Assembly: GCF_002078015.1 (NCBI RefSeq)
Contig: NZ_LWBP01000210.1
Coordinates: 1-64,000 of the forward strand
Origin: Niastella populi
Lineage (GTDB): Bacteria > Bacteroidota > Bacteroidia > Chitinophagales > Chitinophagaceae
Length of the DNA stretch: 64,000 nucleotides
Direction: 5' to 3'
A program made the position numbers and the translations under genes. The notes beneath the pieces were generated by a model that was not told the origin of the DNA, ran no database searches, and saw only the letters and a program-made list of their open reading frames with translations. Shown in pieces: positions 7,181 through 16,529 of the stretch. Position 1 is the first letter of the stretch. Each line of letters begins with the position of its first letter.

Positions 7181-7214
7181 AAAAAGTCAGGAGTGAACAA
7201 TTTTCACTCCTGAC
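7181..7214 (-). terminator. Rho-independent terminator of the pectate lyase gene
   Basis: Read on the minus strand, a perfect 10-bp stem (GTCAGGAGTG with CACTCCTGAC, 9-nt loop) is followed by six T residues, 26 bp after the stop codon at 7240. A third copy of the arm (GCTCCTGA, 7173-7180) lies just beyond and could compete for pairing. Confidence 0.8.
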
Positions 7215-7239
7215 ATAGCTACTTAATTATATCTAACGA

Positions 7240-9228
7240 CTATTGCCGCTTCAGGAATTTCTTTGTGATGATCTCCTTGCCGTTGGATAATTTGATTATG
7301 TAAAGGCCGGATGAAAGTACGCCAACATTCACAGTAGTTTTGTTTCCATACAGTCTGTAATTCAATACCTGTCTTCCTGTGTTGTCATATATCAAAATAC
7401 CTGCATGCTCATCGACTTTCTGACTCACGTAAACATTCAGGAAATTAACAGTGGGGTTAGGAGACAGCTGAATATTGCTTTCGGCGTTCTCTATCATAGG
7501 CTCGCTAACGGCGAACCTGGCGCTACCTCCCGTAAATACAAAATGGTTTAAATTAAACAAGTAGCCGGTGCCTCCTGAAAATGATAAGTAAAGATCGTGT
7601 ACACCACTTGCTCCACTAATGCTGGAAGTCATCGTTTTCCAGGTTTGCCAGCCGCCTGAATTGGTAACATTTATTGCACCTATTTGAGGACCGCCTGCAG
7701 CATCAAGCCTGAATTTTATGGTTCCTCCGGTTGTGTTGCTGGCAACACGAAGTGAAACACCGGTAGCACCTGTACCAAAATTTACGTTGGCAAAACGTAT
7801 CCAGTCGCCATTTTCAATAAAGCCGACGTTCAGGCCTCCTTCACTGCACGTTTCTGTTTGTACGCCTGACATGGAACTATAATTTTCGGCTTGTACTATG
7901 GAATAGGCGTTTATGTTTCCGCCGCCACTACCGGTCAGGCTGTTGATATAAATTTCAAGCATGGTATATCCACCTGCTCCGATATTGTTCCTGTCAGCTG
8001 CATTATTGGGGTTCAACCCATTGGCTGTTTCCCATGCATTCGACATACCATCGAGATCAGAATCGGCAGCAGGAGTGCCATTAGCTACAGTTCCAACATT
8101 TCCGGGAATGCCGTTATCATCTTCTGTATTTATGATCTGTCCTGAAGTTCCATATGATTTCAACTGGTTAATTAACAGATTATCGACGGCGTCTCTGGTA
8201 ATAGAAGCACCCACATTTGCAATAATATGATTGACGGCAGTCTGAGCCGACATTAAATTTGACACGCCCGGATAACTATATGGTGAAGATTGTACGGTTG
8301 CTGTCTTGTAATCAGTAAGAAGTGAACCATCCAACACGCCATCCTTATCCGGATCTACCCAATTGTCAGATGCATAAACATTGAATGATGGCGTCGTATT
8401 GGTAATATGGGAGTTACTGTTGCCCGACGGTCCATATATGAAATAATTTCCGATCAGGTTGCAAGCTGAAGCACCTTCAGTATCTCCCATGATATAACCA
8501 TGTTCCGCCCAGTTGTAAAGTACGGAGTTGATGAACTCATGCGTACCCCTGGCCTTTGGATTGCGTGTTTTATTGTCAATGTATAAACTACGTATCATCG
8601 ACCATTTACCACTTTGCAATAACCCACCTGTTGAATGATTTGTATTATTAATTCCCTGGCTTATGATACAATCCTGGAAAGTCAGGTTATCTATACCTGA
8701 ACCATTGACATCAAGGGTGCCATCCCTCCCCCAGGATATGGAAACATGGTCAAAAATAAAATTTTGACCCGATGAAATGCTTAACGCATCTTTTCCGGAC
8801 GTTCCATTTTTTCCCATACGAATGCGGATATAACGTATAATATTGTTTCCGGCGTTACAGGCTACACCATCACCGTAAATGGTGATACCCCCGCCTGGGG
8901 CAGTTTGACCGGCAATAGTAACACCGCCGGATACTACAATACGGGAAGAAATATTTATAACTCCACCCACATCAAAGACAACCATTCTGTTCGACTGGCT
9001 CACGGCATCGCGGAGTGAGCCTGCCCCGGCATCATTCAGATTGGTTACATGGTAAACGGTTCCACCCCGGCCGCCAGTTGCATAACGGCCGAAACCCTCA
9101 GCTGTGGGAAAAGCTAATTGCTGCGCCATCGTCAACGAAGTGTTTAAAAGCAAGATACCGGTGATGCATATACCGGTGAAACTGAAATGAATGTTCGGTA
9201 GAGTAAATATTAATTTTTTCATATGCAA
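7240..9228 (-). CDS. Secreted pectate lyase-like protein with CBM6 and T9SS sorting domain
   Basis: A 662-residue exported enzyme. The signal peptide (about 1-35) ends near AQQLAFP. A right-handed beta-helix pectate lyase domain of the PL1 type follows at about 36-330 (AEGFGRYATGGRGG, DAGAGSLRDAV, TIAGQTAPGGG, FDHVSISWG). A linker with a thrombospondin type 3-like DSDLDGM segment comes at about 385. A CBM6 module is at about 440-565 (IVQAENYSSMSGV to YLFNLNHFVF). The type IX secretion sorting domain is at about 580-662 (LSPNPTVNFLNVYV to FLKRQ). It should cleave polygalacturonan-like pectin outside the cell or at its surface. It stands alone, not next to a SusC/SusD pair. Confidence 0.88.
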   Translation of the reverse strand: MHMKKLIFTLPNIHFSFTGICITGILLLNTSLTMAQQLAFPTAEGFGRYATGGRGGTVYHVTNLNDAGAGSLRDAVSQSNRMVVFDVGGVINISSRIVVSGGVTIAGQTAPGGGITIYGDGVACNAGNNIIRYIRIRMGKNGTSGKDALSISSGQNFIFDHVSISWGRDGTLDVNGSGIDNLTFQDCIISQGINNTNHSTGGLLQSGKWSMIRSLYIDNKTRNPKARGTHEFINSVLYNWAEHGYIMGDTEGASACNLIGNYFIYGPSGNSNSHITNTTPSFNVYASDNWVDPDKDGVLDGSLLTDYKTATVQSSPYSYPGVSNLMSAQTAVNHIIANVGASITRDAVDNLLINQLKSYGTSGQIINTEDDNGIPGNVGTVANGTPAADSDLDGMSNAWETANGLNPNNAADRNNIGAGGYTMLEIYINSLTGSGGGNINAYSIVQAENYSSMSGVQTETCSEGGLNVGFIENGDWIRFANVNFGTGATGVSLRVASNTTGGTIKFRLDAAGGPQIGAINVTNSGGWQTWKTMTSSISGASGVHDLYLSFSGGTGYLFNLNHFVFTGGSARFAVSEPMIENAESNIQLSPNPTVNFLNVYVSQKVDEHAGILIYDNTGRQVLNYRLYGNKTTVNVGVLSSGLYIIKLSNGKEIITKKFLKRQ

Positions 9229-9538
9229 GATTTTAGTTGAAGAAACTTAAGGAAGGCGTATCTTTTTCAATCGTTATTGTCAAACTTATGATATTACAGT
9301 TTTCCGAAGTGCTGTTTTTTGACCATTTAAGTTTAAAAATTGATTTGTTCACATAGCTGGCGACCCGTATAACCGATTTACAAAAACTTACGCATTATAC
9401 TATTTCATGTTGTACTCTGATCAAAACCGTAAGAAACGGATACGATGATCTGGTAGGTACAGCGTTTTTTCCTGTTCCCGAATTATGTTATATTCGTTTA
9501 CAATTTTTCATACTGCACCATAGCAAAAAAAAATACAG
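9229..9538. other. Divergent promoter region between pectate lyase and EthD-like genes
   Basis: 310 bp separate two divergent genes, so promoters in both directions are expected here. I see no clear operator, repeat or small gene, and no confident match to the Bacteroidota -7/-33 promoter pattern. Confidence 0.4.
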
Positions 9539-9967
9539 ATGAAACTCAGCGTTTTAATATCGTTTCTTCTTATGACAGCGAGCGTTGCCGCGTTTGGTCA
9601 GGAAAAGCAATCTGGCAGATCTGAAAACCGGCATTCGGAGGTCGCTGAAAAAGGGCTTGTAAAAATATCTGTCATGTATCCTTTTGCGGAAGGCAAAAAA
9701 TTCAATATGGAGTATTACCAAACCAGGCACATGCCGATGGTTGCAGGATTTCTGGGCGCAAATTTGGTAAAATACACCATAGAAAAAGGCCTTGCGAGCG
9801 GCATTCCCAACCAGCCATTGCCTTATATGGCTATTGGAACATTTTATGTAAAAAGCCTTGATGAATATAAGTCGGCAATTGGCCCGAAAAGAGATGCTAT
9901 AAGGGCCGACTTCGCAAATTATACAGATATAGCTCCGGTAATTTTAGTTAGTGAGGTGGTAAGGTAA
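9539..9967 (+). CDS. Exported EthD-family protein
   Basis: A 142-residue protein with a signal peptide (MKLSVLISFLLMTASVAAFGQ) followed by an EthD domain at about 38-140, of the dimeric alpha/beta-barrel ferredoxin-like type. Landmarks are ISVMYPFAEGKKFNMEYYQTRHMP, the conserved HMPMV segment, and the closing FANYTDIAPVILVSEV. EthD proteins are linked to ether and other small-molecule degradation, but most have unknown roles. An exported copy is less common than the cytoplasmic form. It is convergent with the MBL hydrolase gene to the right, 37 bp away, with no obvious terminator between them. Confidence 0.8.
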   Translation: MKLSVLISFLLMTASVAAFGQEKQSGRSENRHSEVAEKGLVKISVMYPFAEGKKFNMEYYQTRHMPMVAGFLGANLVKYTIEKGLASGIPNQPLPYMAIGTFYVKSLDEYKSAIGPKRDAIRADFANYTDIAPVILVSEVVR

Positions 9968-10004
9968 CTTGCTTACACTACACATTTCAGGTAAGTATGC
10001 CCAA

Positions 10005-11306
10005 TTATTTCCCCTTCGACTCATAAGGCCCGAACACCGCTTTCACCGGCATAGCAGATGTACTGTCATCAAGAATAATAACATAGTAAACGGCGCCGCC
10101 GGGCAATACTCTTACCAGAATATGTCCCTGCTGGCTTTTATAGGCACGATCGATCAACGGGCCTATTACATACCTGTTTGCATCCAGCATATTGGTGGCA
10201 AACAGATCGCGCGGGCCGGGGTAAATGTGTGTATTGGTCATCCGTATCAATACTTCATGGCCCGGGTGATCGGCCGACCACGACTGTCCGATCCATATAC
10301 GCGGTTTAAATGTTCTTACCTGAAACTCATTCACCGCATCGCGGTTGCCGTGATGGTCCATGGTAGCAACATCCACTTCCCCAATGGCTTTGGCCATGGG
10401 TGTTTCCACATCGCGCAACCGGTTATCGCCGGGAAAAACATTTCCGGGATTATCGCCCCCAGTGTAATAAGTGAACGGCCCATAGTTAATGGTCAGCGCC
10501 AGGCTCAGGCTGTTCTCATCGGGCCAGCTTGCACGGTTGGCAGTATCTATAGCAGGAAAATGTTGTACAACAGTTGAATCTTTACCTGTCCAGATCCATT
10601 GATTGGCTTTTACGTTTTGTATATAAAAGGAAGGGTAAGCGCCGGCATCATGCCGCAAACGGAGCTGCCGCCTGCTTCCGGCTTTGAGGCCGGCCACTTT
10701 CATTCCGGCCTGTTGTTTGGCCGAAAGGAAATTAAAATAGTTTCCCATGGTGTGGCCAAACCTTATTTCGCCACCACCGTATTGATCAGCCTGCTTTTTT
10801 ATATCGTATGGATAATTATAATCCGGATACCCTCTGTCGATCAATGTGCCGATTGGCAGTAGTTCGGCAACGCCTGTAATGCCGGTCAGTTTGAATTTGC
10901 CCGATGCTGCTTCCGGTGCATCGGGATACCAGGCGCCAAAATGATCGTCATGAAAATGGGTGATCAGCGCATAGTCGATAACGGCTTTATTTTTATTGGG
11001 CGATACCTGTTGAATATACCGTACTATCCATTCGTAAGGTTTATGCGAATCATCAGGTTTTAGCTTGGAGTTACGTGGAGTAAAAGTGCGGCTGTCCAAC
11101 GGTGATATTTCACCGGCATCTACCAGCATGGTAGTGCCATCGGGCAAGATGTAAAAAGCCGAACTGCCCCTGCCCGTATTTATATGATGCAGATCGAGAT
11201 ACCCTTTTTGCCAGGCAGGTAATGGTGCTCCGGCTACAGGTACCTGTGAAAAGATCCCTGTACCCATAAGGGTACAGGGAAAAAGCAGATAAAGTAATAT
11301 TTTCAT
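10005..11306 (-). CDS. Exported ComEC-type MBL-fold metallohydrolase
   Basis: A 433-residue protein with a signal peptide (MKILLYLLFPCTLMGTGIFS). The metallo-beta-lactamase fold shows the zinc motif THFHDDHFG (H-x-H-x-D-H) at about 114-122, then TGGDN and the MDHHGNRDAVN block typical of the ComEC/Rec2-like branch. The substrate is unknown; relatives cleave phosphodiester or related bonds. Its start is 7 bp from the SusD stop, so it is the last gene of the FecR-regulated SusC-SusD operon and probably acts outside the cytoplasm on material bound by that system. Confidence 0.82.
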   Translation of the reverse strand: MKILLYLLFPCTLMGTGIFSQVPVAGAPLPAWQKGYLDLHHINTGRGSSAFYILPDGTTMLVDAGEISPLDSRTFTPRNSKLKPDDSHKPYEWIVRYIQQVSPNKNKAVIDYALITHFHDDHFGAWYPDAPEAASGKFKLTGITGVAELLPIGTLIDRGYPDYNYPYDIKKQADQYGGGEIRFGHTMGNYFNFLSAKQQAGMKVAGLKAGSRRQLRLRHDAGAYPSFYIQNVKANQWIWTGKDSTVVQHFPAIDTANRASWPDENSLSLALTINYGPFTYYTGGDNPGNVFPGDNRLRDVETPMAKAIGEVDVATMDHHGNRDAVNEFQVRTFKPRIWIGQSWSADHPGHEVLIRMTNTHIYPGPRDLFATNMLDANRYVIGPLIDRAYKSQQGHILVRVLPGGAVYYVIILDDSTSAMPVKAVFGPYESKGK

Positions 11307-11313
11307 TTTGCTC

Positions 11314-12843
11314 TTATTGCAATAACCACATTTTGGTGTTCAGGTCATCGGTATTGCCTTGCCGTTGTACGGCAGCCGCCCGGTTCGCTGTATTGAGTGA
11401 TTGTTCCGATAAAGGATAAATATAACGGATGGGCACTTTGTTATTGTTCAAATTAGAAGGGCCGGGTGTAATGGTTGGCGAGCCGGTCCGGCGCCAGTCG
11501 AACCAGGCCTCCAGTCCGTTAAAGTATAAAGCGATCCATTTCTGCAAAGCGATCTTTTCAAGTTTCTCCGCATCGGTGCCTGAATAAACTACCGGTGCCT
11601 GGGTAAGGTAGTTCGCCGGCATGGCTACATTGAGGTTATATGCCGCCGGTACCACCGATTGCCAGTAATTGAAATTGGCGGTGATGCCATTGTTGTAATA
11701 CGTTTCGGCATTTCCGGTAGTTATTAACCCCTTCTGGTGGGCCTCAGCCAGAATAAACTGCAATTCTGCATAGGTCATCAGCAATCCCTGTGCTGCAGCG
11801 GGTTCGGGAGGCGCCTGTCCGGCGTCATTGCAAACCAGGCAGGCAAACGTATAACCGACTCTCGAAACGCCCTGTACGCCGCCGTTATATGCAAGTGCAT
11901 CAACATCACTGAGACCATTCGGAATTCCTTTTATTTCAGGTGAACCGCCTGCCACTGAATTTTGTGTGGGCCTGCCGAATATTTTAATGCGGGGATCGCT
12001 GAGCTGGGTAAGCCGGTCGGTGAACGTTTTACTAACCCTGAATTCATCAAAGCTGCCTACGCGGCTTCCATACATGGGCCATTGATTGGGTGCGGCAGGC
12101 AGGTATTTAAGTACCGCGTTGTCGTTGTTGTTTTCAAAAACCGGGTTGCCGGCGGCATTGCCAACGATGGCCTGCATATCGGCAGCGACATTTTTCTTTG
12201 CTGAGATACGCATCAGGGCCCGAAGGCGTAATGAATTGGCCAGCTTTCTCCATTTTAACAAAGCAGTTACACCGCCGCCGTATAACAGGTCGCCGGTAAA
12301 GTTGCTGCCATCTGCACTTTCCAGTAGCTCGTTGGCTTTTTTCAGATCGGCCAGGATGCCTGCATAAATATCCTCCTGTTTATCGTAAGCGGGTTGATAT
12401 ATTCCACCTGTTTTTGCTTTGCCGGCATCGCTGTATGGAACATCGCCATAGGCATCTGTCGCCAGTGAGAACATCCATGATTTCAGGATCAGGCTTACAC
12501 CGTAATAGGGACTAGCTTCATTATTTTCAACAAGAATTAAGATGTTCTGGATGTTGCGGTAATTGCTATATACCGTATTCCAGATATCGTTTCTTTCATT
12601 CCAGCCATAACGGTCTTCGTTTACGAATTGTATTTTGGCATGGTGCTGAACAACGATATTGCCAATGCTCCAGGCTTCATTTACCTGGCGGTCCATCATG
12701 TTTTTAATGATGCCGCTTAATAAAACATCGGGTGTTACAGCGGTGGGATTATTATTATTCGTGTTGACTTCTTCAAAATCTTTTTTACAACCGGTGGTAA
12801 GTCCGATCACAAGCACTACCACCATAATATTGATCAGTTTCAT
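11314..12843 (-). CDS. SusD/RagB-family outer membrane lipoprotein (SusD-like_2 type)
   Basis: A 509-residue surface lipoprotein. The lipobox is LTTGC (Cys19), followed by KKDFEEVNTNNNNPT, typical of the SusD-like_2 branch. SPYYGVSLILKSWMFSLATDAYGDVPYSDA and the C-terminal ALYFNGLEAWFDWRRTGSP are family landmarks of the TPR-rich SusD fold. It caps the SusC barrel encoded 24 bp upstream and captures the nutrient. This branch often accompanies uptake systems for peptides or non-classical glycans, so the ligand cannot be named. Confidence 0.88.
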   Translation of the reverse strand: MKLINIMVVVLVIGLTTGCKKDFEEVNTNNNNPTAVTPDVLLSGIIKNMMDRQVNEAWSIGNIVVQHHAKIQFVNEDRYGWNERNDIWNTVYSNYRNIQNILILVENNEASPYYGVSLILKSWMFSLATDAYGDVPYSDAGKAKTGGIYQPAYDKQEDIYAGILADLKKANELLESADGSNFTGDLLYGGGVTALLKWRKLANSLRLRALMRISAKKNVAADMQAIVGNAAGNPVFENNNDNAVLKYLPAAPNQWPMYGSRVGSFDEFRVSKTFTDRLTQLSDPRIKIFGRPTQNSVAGGSPEIKGIPNGLSDVDALAYNGGVQGVSRVGYTFACLVCNDAGQAPPEPAAAQGLLMTYAELQFILAEAHQKGLITTGNAETYYNNGITANFNYWQSVVPAAYNLNVAMPANYLTQAPVVYSGTDAEKLEKIALQKWIALYFNGLEAWFDWRRTGSPTITPGPSNLNNNKVPIRYIYPLSEQSLNTANRAAAVQRQGNTDDLNTKMWLLQ

Positions 12844-12867
12844 AATAGTTCTTTTAGGAATAACGCA

Positions 12868-15800
12868 TCAAAATTTAAAAGAAAGGTTTACGCCATAGCT
12901 GCGGGTAGAAGGAATGCTCATATACTCGATACCCGGCAGGGCTGTACCACCTGAGTAGGACATGTTTTCAGGATCTATATGCGGCACATTATCCCATAGC
13001 AGGAGATTGCGGCCCACCAACGAAATAACGGCATCATGAATAGGCGTTTTTCCAAATAGTTTGCGTGGAATTGTATAACCTATCTGTACTTCGCGGAGCT
13101 TGACAAAGGAGGCATCATACATTACACCCTCTGCTATGCTGCGGCCGTTTGTCCAGGCCGTATGCCATTCGCGTACGGCAACCTTTTTTGTATTGGGACT
13201 AAAACTGCCATCGGGATTTTGGATCACACCGGCTCCAATAACGCCATTTCCTTCTTTGCCGAGGTCGTATCCATCTGCACGGCCCTCGAGCGTTTCTTTG
13301 ATGATGCCGCCTTCACGACCAACGGTCTGGGTTTCTGAATACAGTCTTCCGCCCTGTCTTATATCGAACAGGAAGCTAAACCTGATGCCATTGTACATCA
13401 ACGTATTTCCAAGGCCCATCAACCAGTCGGGATTATAATTGCCGAGGTGGATCCTGTTAGTGGTTGGAACAGGGCGTCCTTTATCGGCTGAGAAAACCAT
13501 TTGCCCCGTGTATTTTCCGGTGGCATCGTAATATGGCGCATCCTTGTTGGTACTTTGTACCCTGGCGAAACCAATACCATACAGGTCGCCCATTCTTTCG
13601 CCTACTCTTGCTTCCACACTTACCCGGCGTGAGGCCATTACATAATTGGTAAGGCCATCGCTTAACTCAAGCACCTTGCTGCGGTTGGCTGAAAAATTGA
13701 TATAGGTATCCCACGAGAATTTCTTCGATCTAACTGGTGACGCGGTGAGCATTACTTCAACTCCGCTATTCCTGATCAACCCTGCATTGATCTTGCGCGA
13801 ATCATAACCGCTGGTGTTCGACAGCGGAATGTTCAGGATCTGGTTTTTTGTACGGCTCTGGTAATAAGTTACATCGAGCCCTACACGGTTGTTCAGGAAA
13901 CGGATCTCCAAACCGCCTTCATACGCAGAACTGATCTCCGGTTTTAAATTCAGGTTGGCCAGACTGCTTGTTTCGCTGTAGATCTGAGCTGCGCCAAAAG
14001 GATCGCTGCGGTTATAGGTTTGGGTGAATGCAAATGGATCGGTATCATTTCCTACCTGCGCCTGGCTGGCACGCAGCTTTAAAAAGCTGATAGCGCGGGG
14101 CAGGGTGATCATGTCGCTCAGGATGGCGCTTATTGCAATGGAGGTATAGAAGTAGGAATTATCTTCTTTTCCGAATGATTTCAGTTCCTGAGGAAGCGTT
14201 AACGCGCTGCTCCAGTCGTTACGGCCTGTAACATCGAGGAACAAGAAATTCTTATAAGAAACACCGGCAGAACCATACAAACTATTGATCCGTTTGCCCA
14301 CATTGTTCTGCTCATTCACCAGCGCAATGCGCGAATTGTTGGCGCTGTAAATTTTCGGAACATTCAACTGGCCCGCCACTGTTTCATTGAAACGGGAGGT
14401 CTGCCGCATCTGGTTGCCGCCTAAGGTGGCATTCACGGCGAAGTCGCTGTTGATGTTTTTGTTGAGCGTAATAAGTAAGTCGGAGTTGCGCTCTTCATTC
14501 ACAATGTTCGATTCGCGGTACTGGCCATAGGGAAAACGCTGTGTACTGAAAGCCCTTTTGTATTCACGGCGCTCATTGCTCCAGTCGGTTGCAGTACGAA
14601 GCTGCAGGCTAAGCCAGCTGGTAAAATCGTATTTCAATACCACGTTGCCTATTATACGGTCATAGTACTGGCCGTTGGTATTTTCATATACGGTAAGATA
14701 TGGGTTGTCGTGGTAGTTATAGTTCCAGCCATATTGTTGCACATTGTCCAGCCCACGCTGCCACAGGCGTTTCATATCCGACAGTTTAACAGAAGCCGGT
14801 AACCAGCAGTTGAACAGGTACATGATGCTTTCCGTACCGTAACTGATAGAAGGCCGGTTATCGCTTTCACTCTTGATATAGCTCACAAAGGCTTTGGCTG
14901 AAAACTTATTGGTTAAATTGTAGCCGCCCGAAAAGGAGATCGTATTTCTTTTAAGGTCGGTATTGGGAACGATACCTTTTTGATCGAGATTGGTATAACT
15001 AAGCCTGAAATCACCCTCTTTGTTTCCGCCCACCAGGGCTACGTTATTGGTAAATGTATGGCCTGTTTCAAGAAATTTCTTCAGGTTATCTGTTTCCGGC
15101 TCCCAAAGAGTAGGAGTTATTACACTTCCTGCAGGCGCATTCATATCGCCGCCTGTAAAAGGGATCGATTGCCCGTTCAACGTTCTGGGAGAATTGTACT
15201 GGGGGAACAACTGACCATTGAATGCTGGTCCCCAACCCTCATCTGTTCCATCGGCAAGACCCGCACCGCGTCCGTCTACAAAAGCAAAATCACCACCGCT
15301 TCCATTTCCCTGTCCGTATTTGTTTTGGTATTCGGGTAGTTTTAGCGGTGTTTCGAAAGTGAAATTGCTGTTTACTTCCACACCTATACCTCTTTCTCTT
15401 TTTCCGCTTTTTGTTTTGATAAGGATAACGCCATTGGCAGCTCTTGAGCCATATAATGCAGCTGCGGCCGGCCCTTTCAGTACGCTGATACTTTCTATAT
15501 CGTCAGCGTTCAAAAAGCTGGCCCCATTGCCATAATCCACTTCCAGGTTGTTACGGCCTGAGCCGCCGGTAATGGAATTGCTGACAGGCACCCCGTCTAC
15601 CACATACAGCGGTTGGTTTTTATTAAGGTCTACCGAACGTTCGCCACGGATCGATACCCGGGCTGAACCGCCTATTCCAGATGGGCTTCCCACCACGGTT
15701 ACACCGGCCACTTTACCTGCCAGTTGATTCACTACATTGGTTTCGCGGGCCACGGTAATATCTTCTCCTTTCACTTCCTGCAAAGCATACCCGAGGCGTT

Positions 15801-16458
15801 TTTTTTCTTTTTTAATACCCAGGGCGGTTACTACCACTTCATGTAATCCTTTATCTGAACGCACCATTTCAACCTGTATATCGTTATCTGTACCAACAGT
15901 AATAACCTGTGAAGTATATCCAATATGGCTTAACTCCAAACGGTCGCCTTCATTTACCTGTACGGCGAACCGGCCGTTTTTATCTGTACTGGTTGCTTTG
16001 CCCGAGGGCCGCGCAATGATGGAAACATCGGGCAGCGGATTTTTTGTAGAGGCTTCCACTATTCTGCCTGTCAATTCCTTTCTTACGGAATATTTCTTTT
16101 CAGCAGCAGGCGCTTTTTCAGTTCTGAATGCAATGTTTGAACCAATCACATTGTAAAGCAGGCCGCCATTTTTCTCCAGGTCGGTCAGTGCCTGTTTTAA
16201 TGAAACGTTCTTCCATTTCACTTCTTTCAGCTCCACTTTTCCCAGTGCGAGCTTGTCGTAGGAAAAGGGAGTGTTACATTGTTTTTGCAAAGCGTTCAAA
16301 ACAGCAGCCAGGTTGGTGTTCCTGGCTTCCAGCCTGATGGGGGTGCCCAGCACATCTTTATGCTGGCCTGCCGCCATCGAGGAGCCTAGAATACAGGAAA
16401 ATGCAAGCGCCGTCAGTTGCTTCCGGCCTGCATTCCAAAATGTGGTACATTTGTCCAT
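12868..16458 (-). CDS. SusC/RagA TonB-linked outer membrane transporter with STN domain
   Basis: A 1196-residue outer membrane barrel. After a signal peptide comes an STN (secretin/TonB N-terminal) domain at about 38-112 (IRLEARNTNLAAVLNALQKQ, NVSLKQALTDLEKNG). A carboxypeptidase-regulatory-like domain follows at about 128-210 (LTGRIVEASTKNPLPDVSI), then the TonB plug from about 210 (KGLHEVVVTALG, PLYVVDGVPV, SISVLKGPAAAALYGSRAANG) and the barrel, ending in the aromatic YGVNLSFKF. The STN domain is the part that signals to a FecR anti-sigma factor. Here FecR is the next gene upstream and an ECF sigma factor is divergent, so the operon is probably induced by its own substrate. Confidence 0.92.
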   Translation of the reverse strand: MDKCTTFWNAGRKQLTALAFSCILGSSMAAGQHKDVLGTPIRLEARNTNLAAVLNALQKQCNTPFSYDKLALGKVELKEVKWKNVSLKQALTDLEKNGGLLYNVIGSNIAFRTEKAPAAEKKYSVRKELTGRIVEASTKNPLPDVSIIARPSGKATSTDKNGRFAVQVNEGDRLELSHIGYTSQVITVGTDNDIQVEMVRSDKGLHEVVVTALGIKKEKKRLGYALQEVKGEDITVARETNVVNQLAGKVAGVTVVGSPSGIGGSARVSIRGERSVDLNKNQPLYVVDGVPVSNSITGGSGRNNLEVDYGNGASFLNADDIESISVLKGPAAAALYGSRAANGVILIKTKSGKRERGIGVEVNSNFTFETPLKLPEYQNKYGQGNGSGGDFAFVDGRGAGLADGTDEGWGPAFNGQLFPQYNSPRTLNGQSIPFTGGDMNAPAGSVITPTLWEPETDNLKKFLETGHTFTNNVALVGGNKEGDFRLSYTNLDQKGIVPNTDLKRNTISFSGGYNLTNKFSAKAFVSYIKSESDNRPSISYGTESIMYLFNCWLPASVKLSDMKRLWQRGLDNVQQYGWNYNYHDNPYLTVYENTNGQYYDRIIGNVVLKYDFTSWLSLQLRTATDWSNERREYKRAFSTQRFPYGQYRESNIVNEERNSDLLITLNKNINSDFAVNATLGGNQMRQTSRFNETVAGQLNVPKIYSANNSRIALVNEQNNVGKRINSLYGSAGVSYKNFLFLDVTGRNDWSSALTLPQELKSFGKEDNSYFYTSIAISAILSDMITLPRAISFLKLRASQAQVGNDTDPFAFTQTYNRSDPFGAAQIYSETSSLANLNLKPEISSAYEGGLEIRFLNNRVGLDVTYYQSRTKNQILNIPLSNTSGYDSRKINAGLIRNSGVEVMLTASPVRSKKFSWDTYINFSANRSKVLELSDGLTNYVMASRRVSVEARVGERMGDLYGIGFARVQSTNKDAPYYDATGKYTGQMVFSADKGRPVPTTNRIHLGNYNPDWLMGLGNTLMYNGIRFSFLFDIRQGGRLYSETQTVGREGGIIKETLEGRADGYDLGKEGNGVIGAGVIQNPDGSFSPNTKKVAVREWHTAWTNGRSIAEGVMYDASFVKLREVQIGYTIPRKLFGKTPIHDAVISLVGRNLLLWDNVPHIDPENMSYSGGTALPGIEYMSIPSTRSYGVNLSFKF

Positions 16459-16489
16459 ACGTAATTTTTGTGAACTTTTGTTTACAAAT

Positions 16490-16518
16490 CCCTCCCGTTC
16501 CAGCGGGAGGTTTTTTTT
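16490..16518. promoter_or_regulatory. Hairpin between fecR and susC
   Basis: CCTCCCG (16491-16497) pairs with CGGGAGG (16504-16510), and an 8-T run follows on the plus strand. Both flanking genes run leftward, so in their transcripts the hairpin is preceded by an A run rather than followed by U. It could stop antisense transcription, or act as a 5' leader or processing structure of the susC message. Confidence 0.55.
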
Positions 16519-16529
16519 AGAAAGAATGT

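Noticed and set aside
9969-10577. Rightward 202-residue frame
   Set aside because: Antisense to the MBL-fold hydrolase with its HxHxDH motif; atypical composition, rich in His and Tyr.
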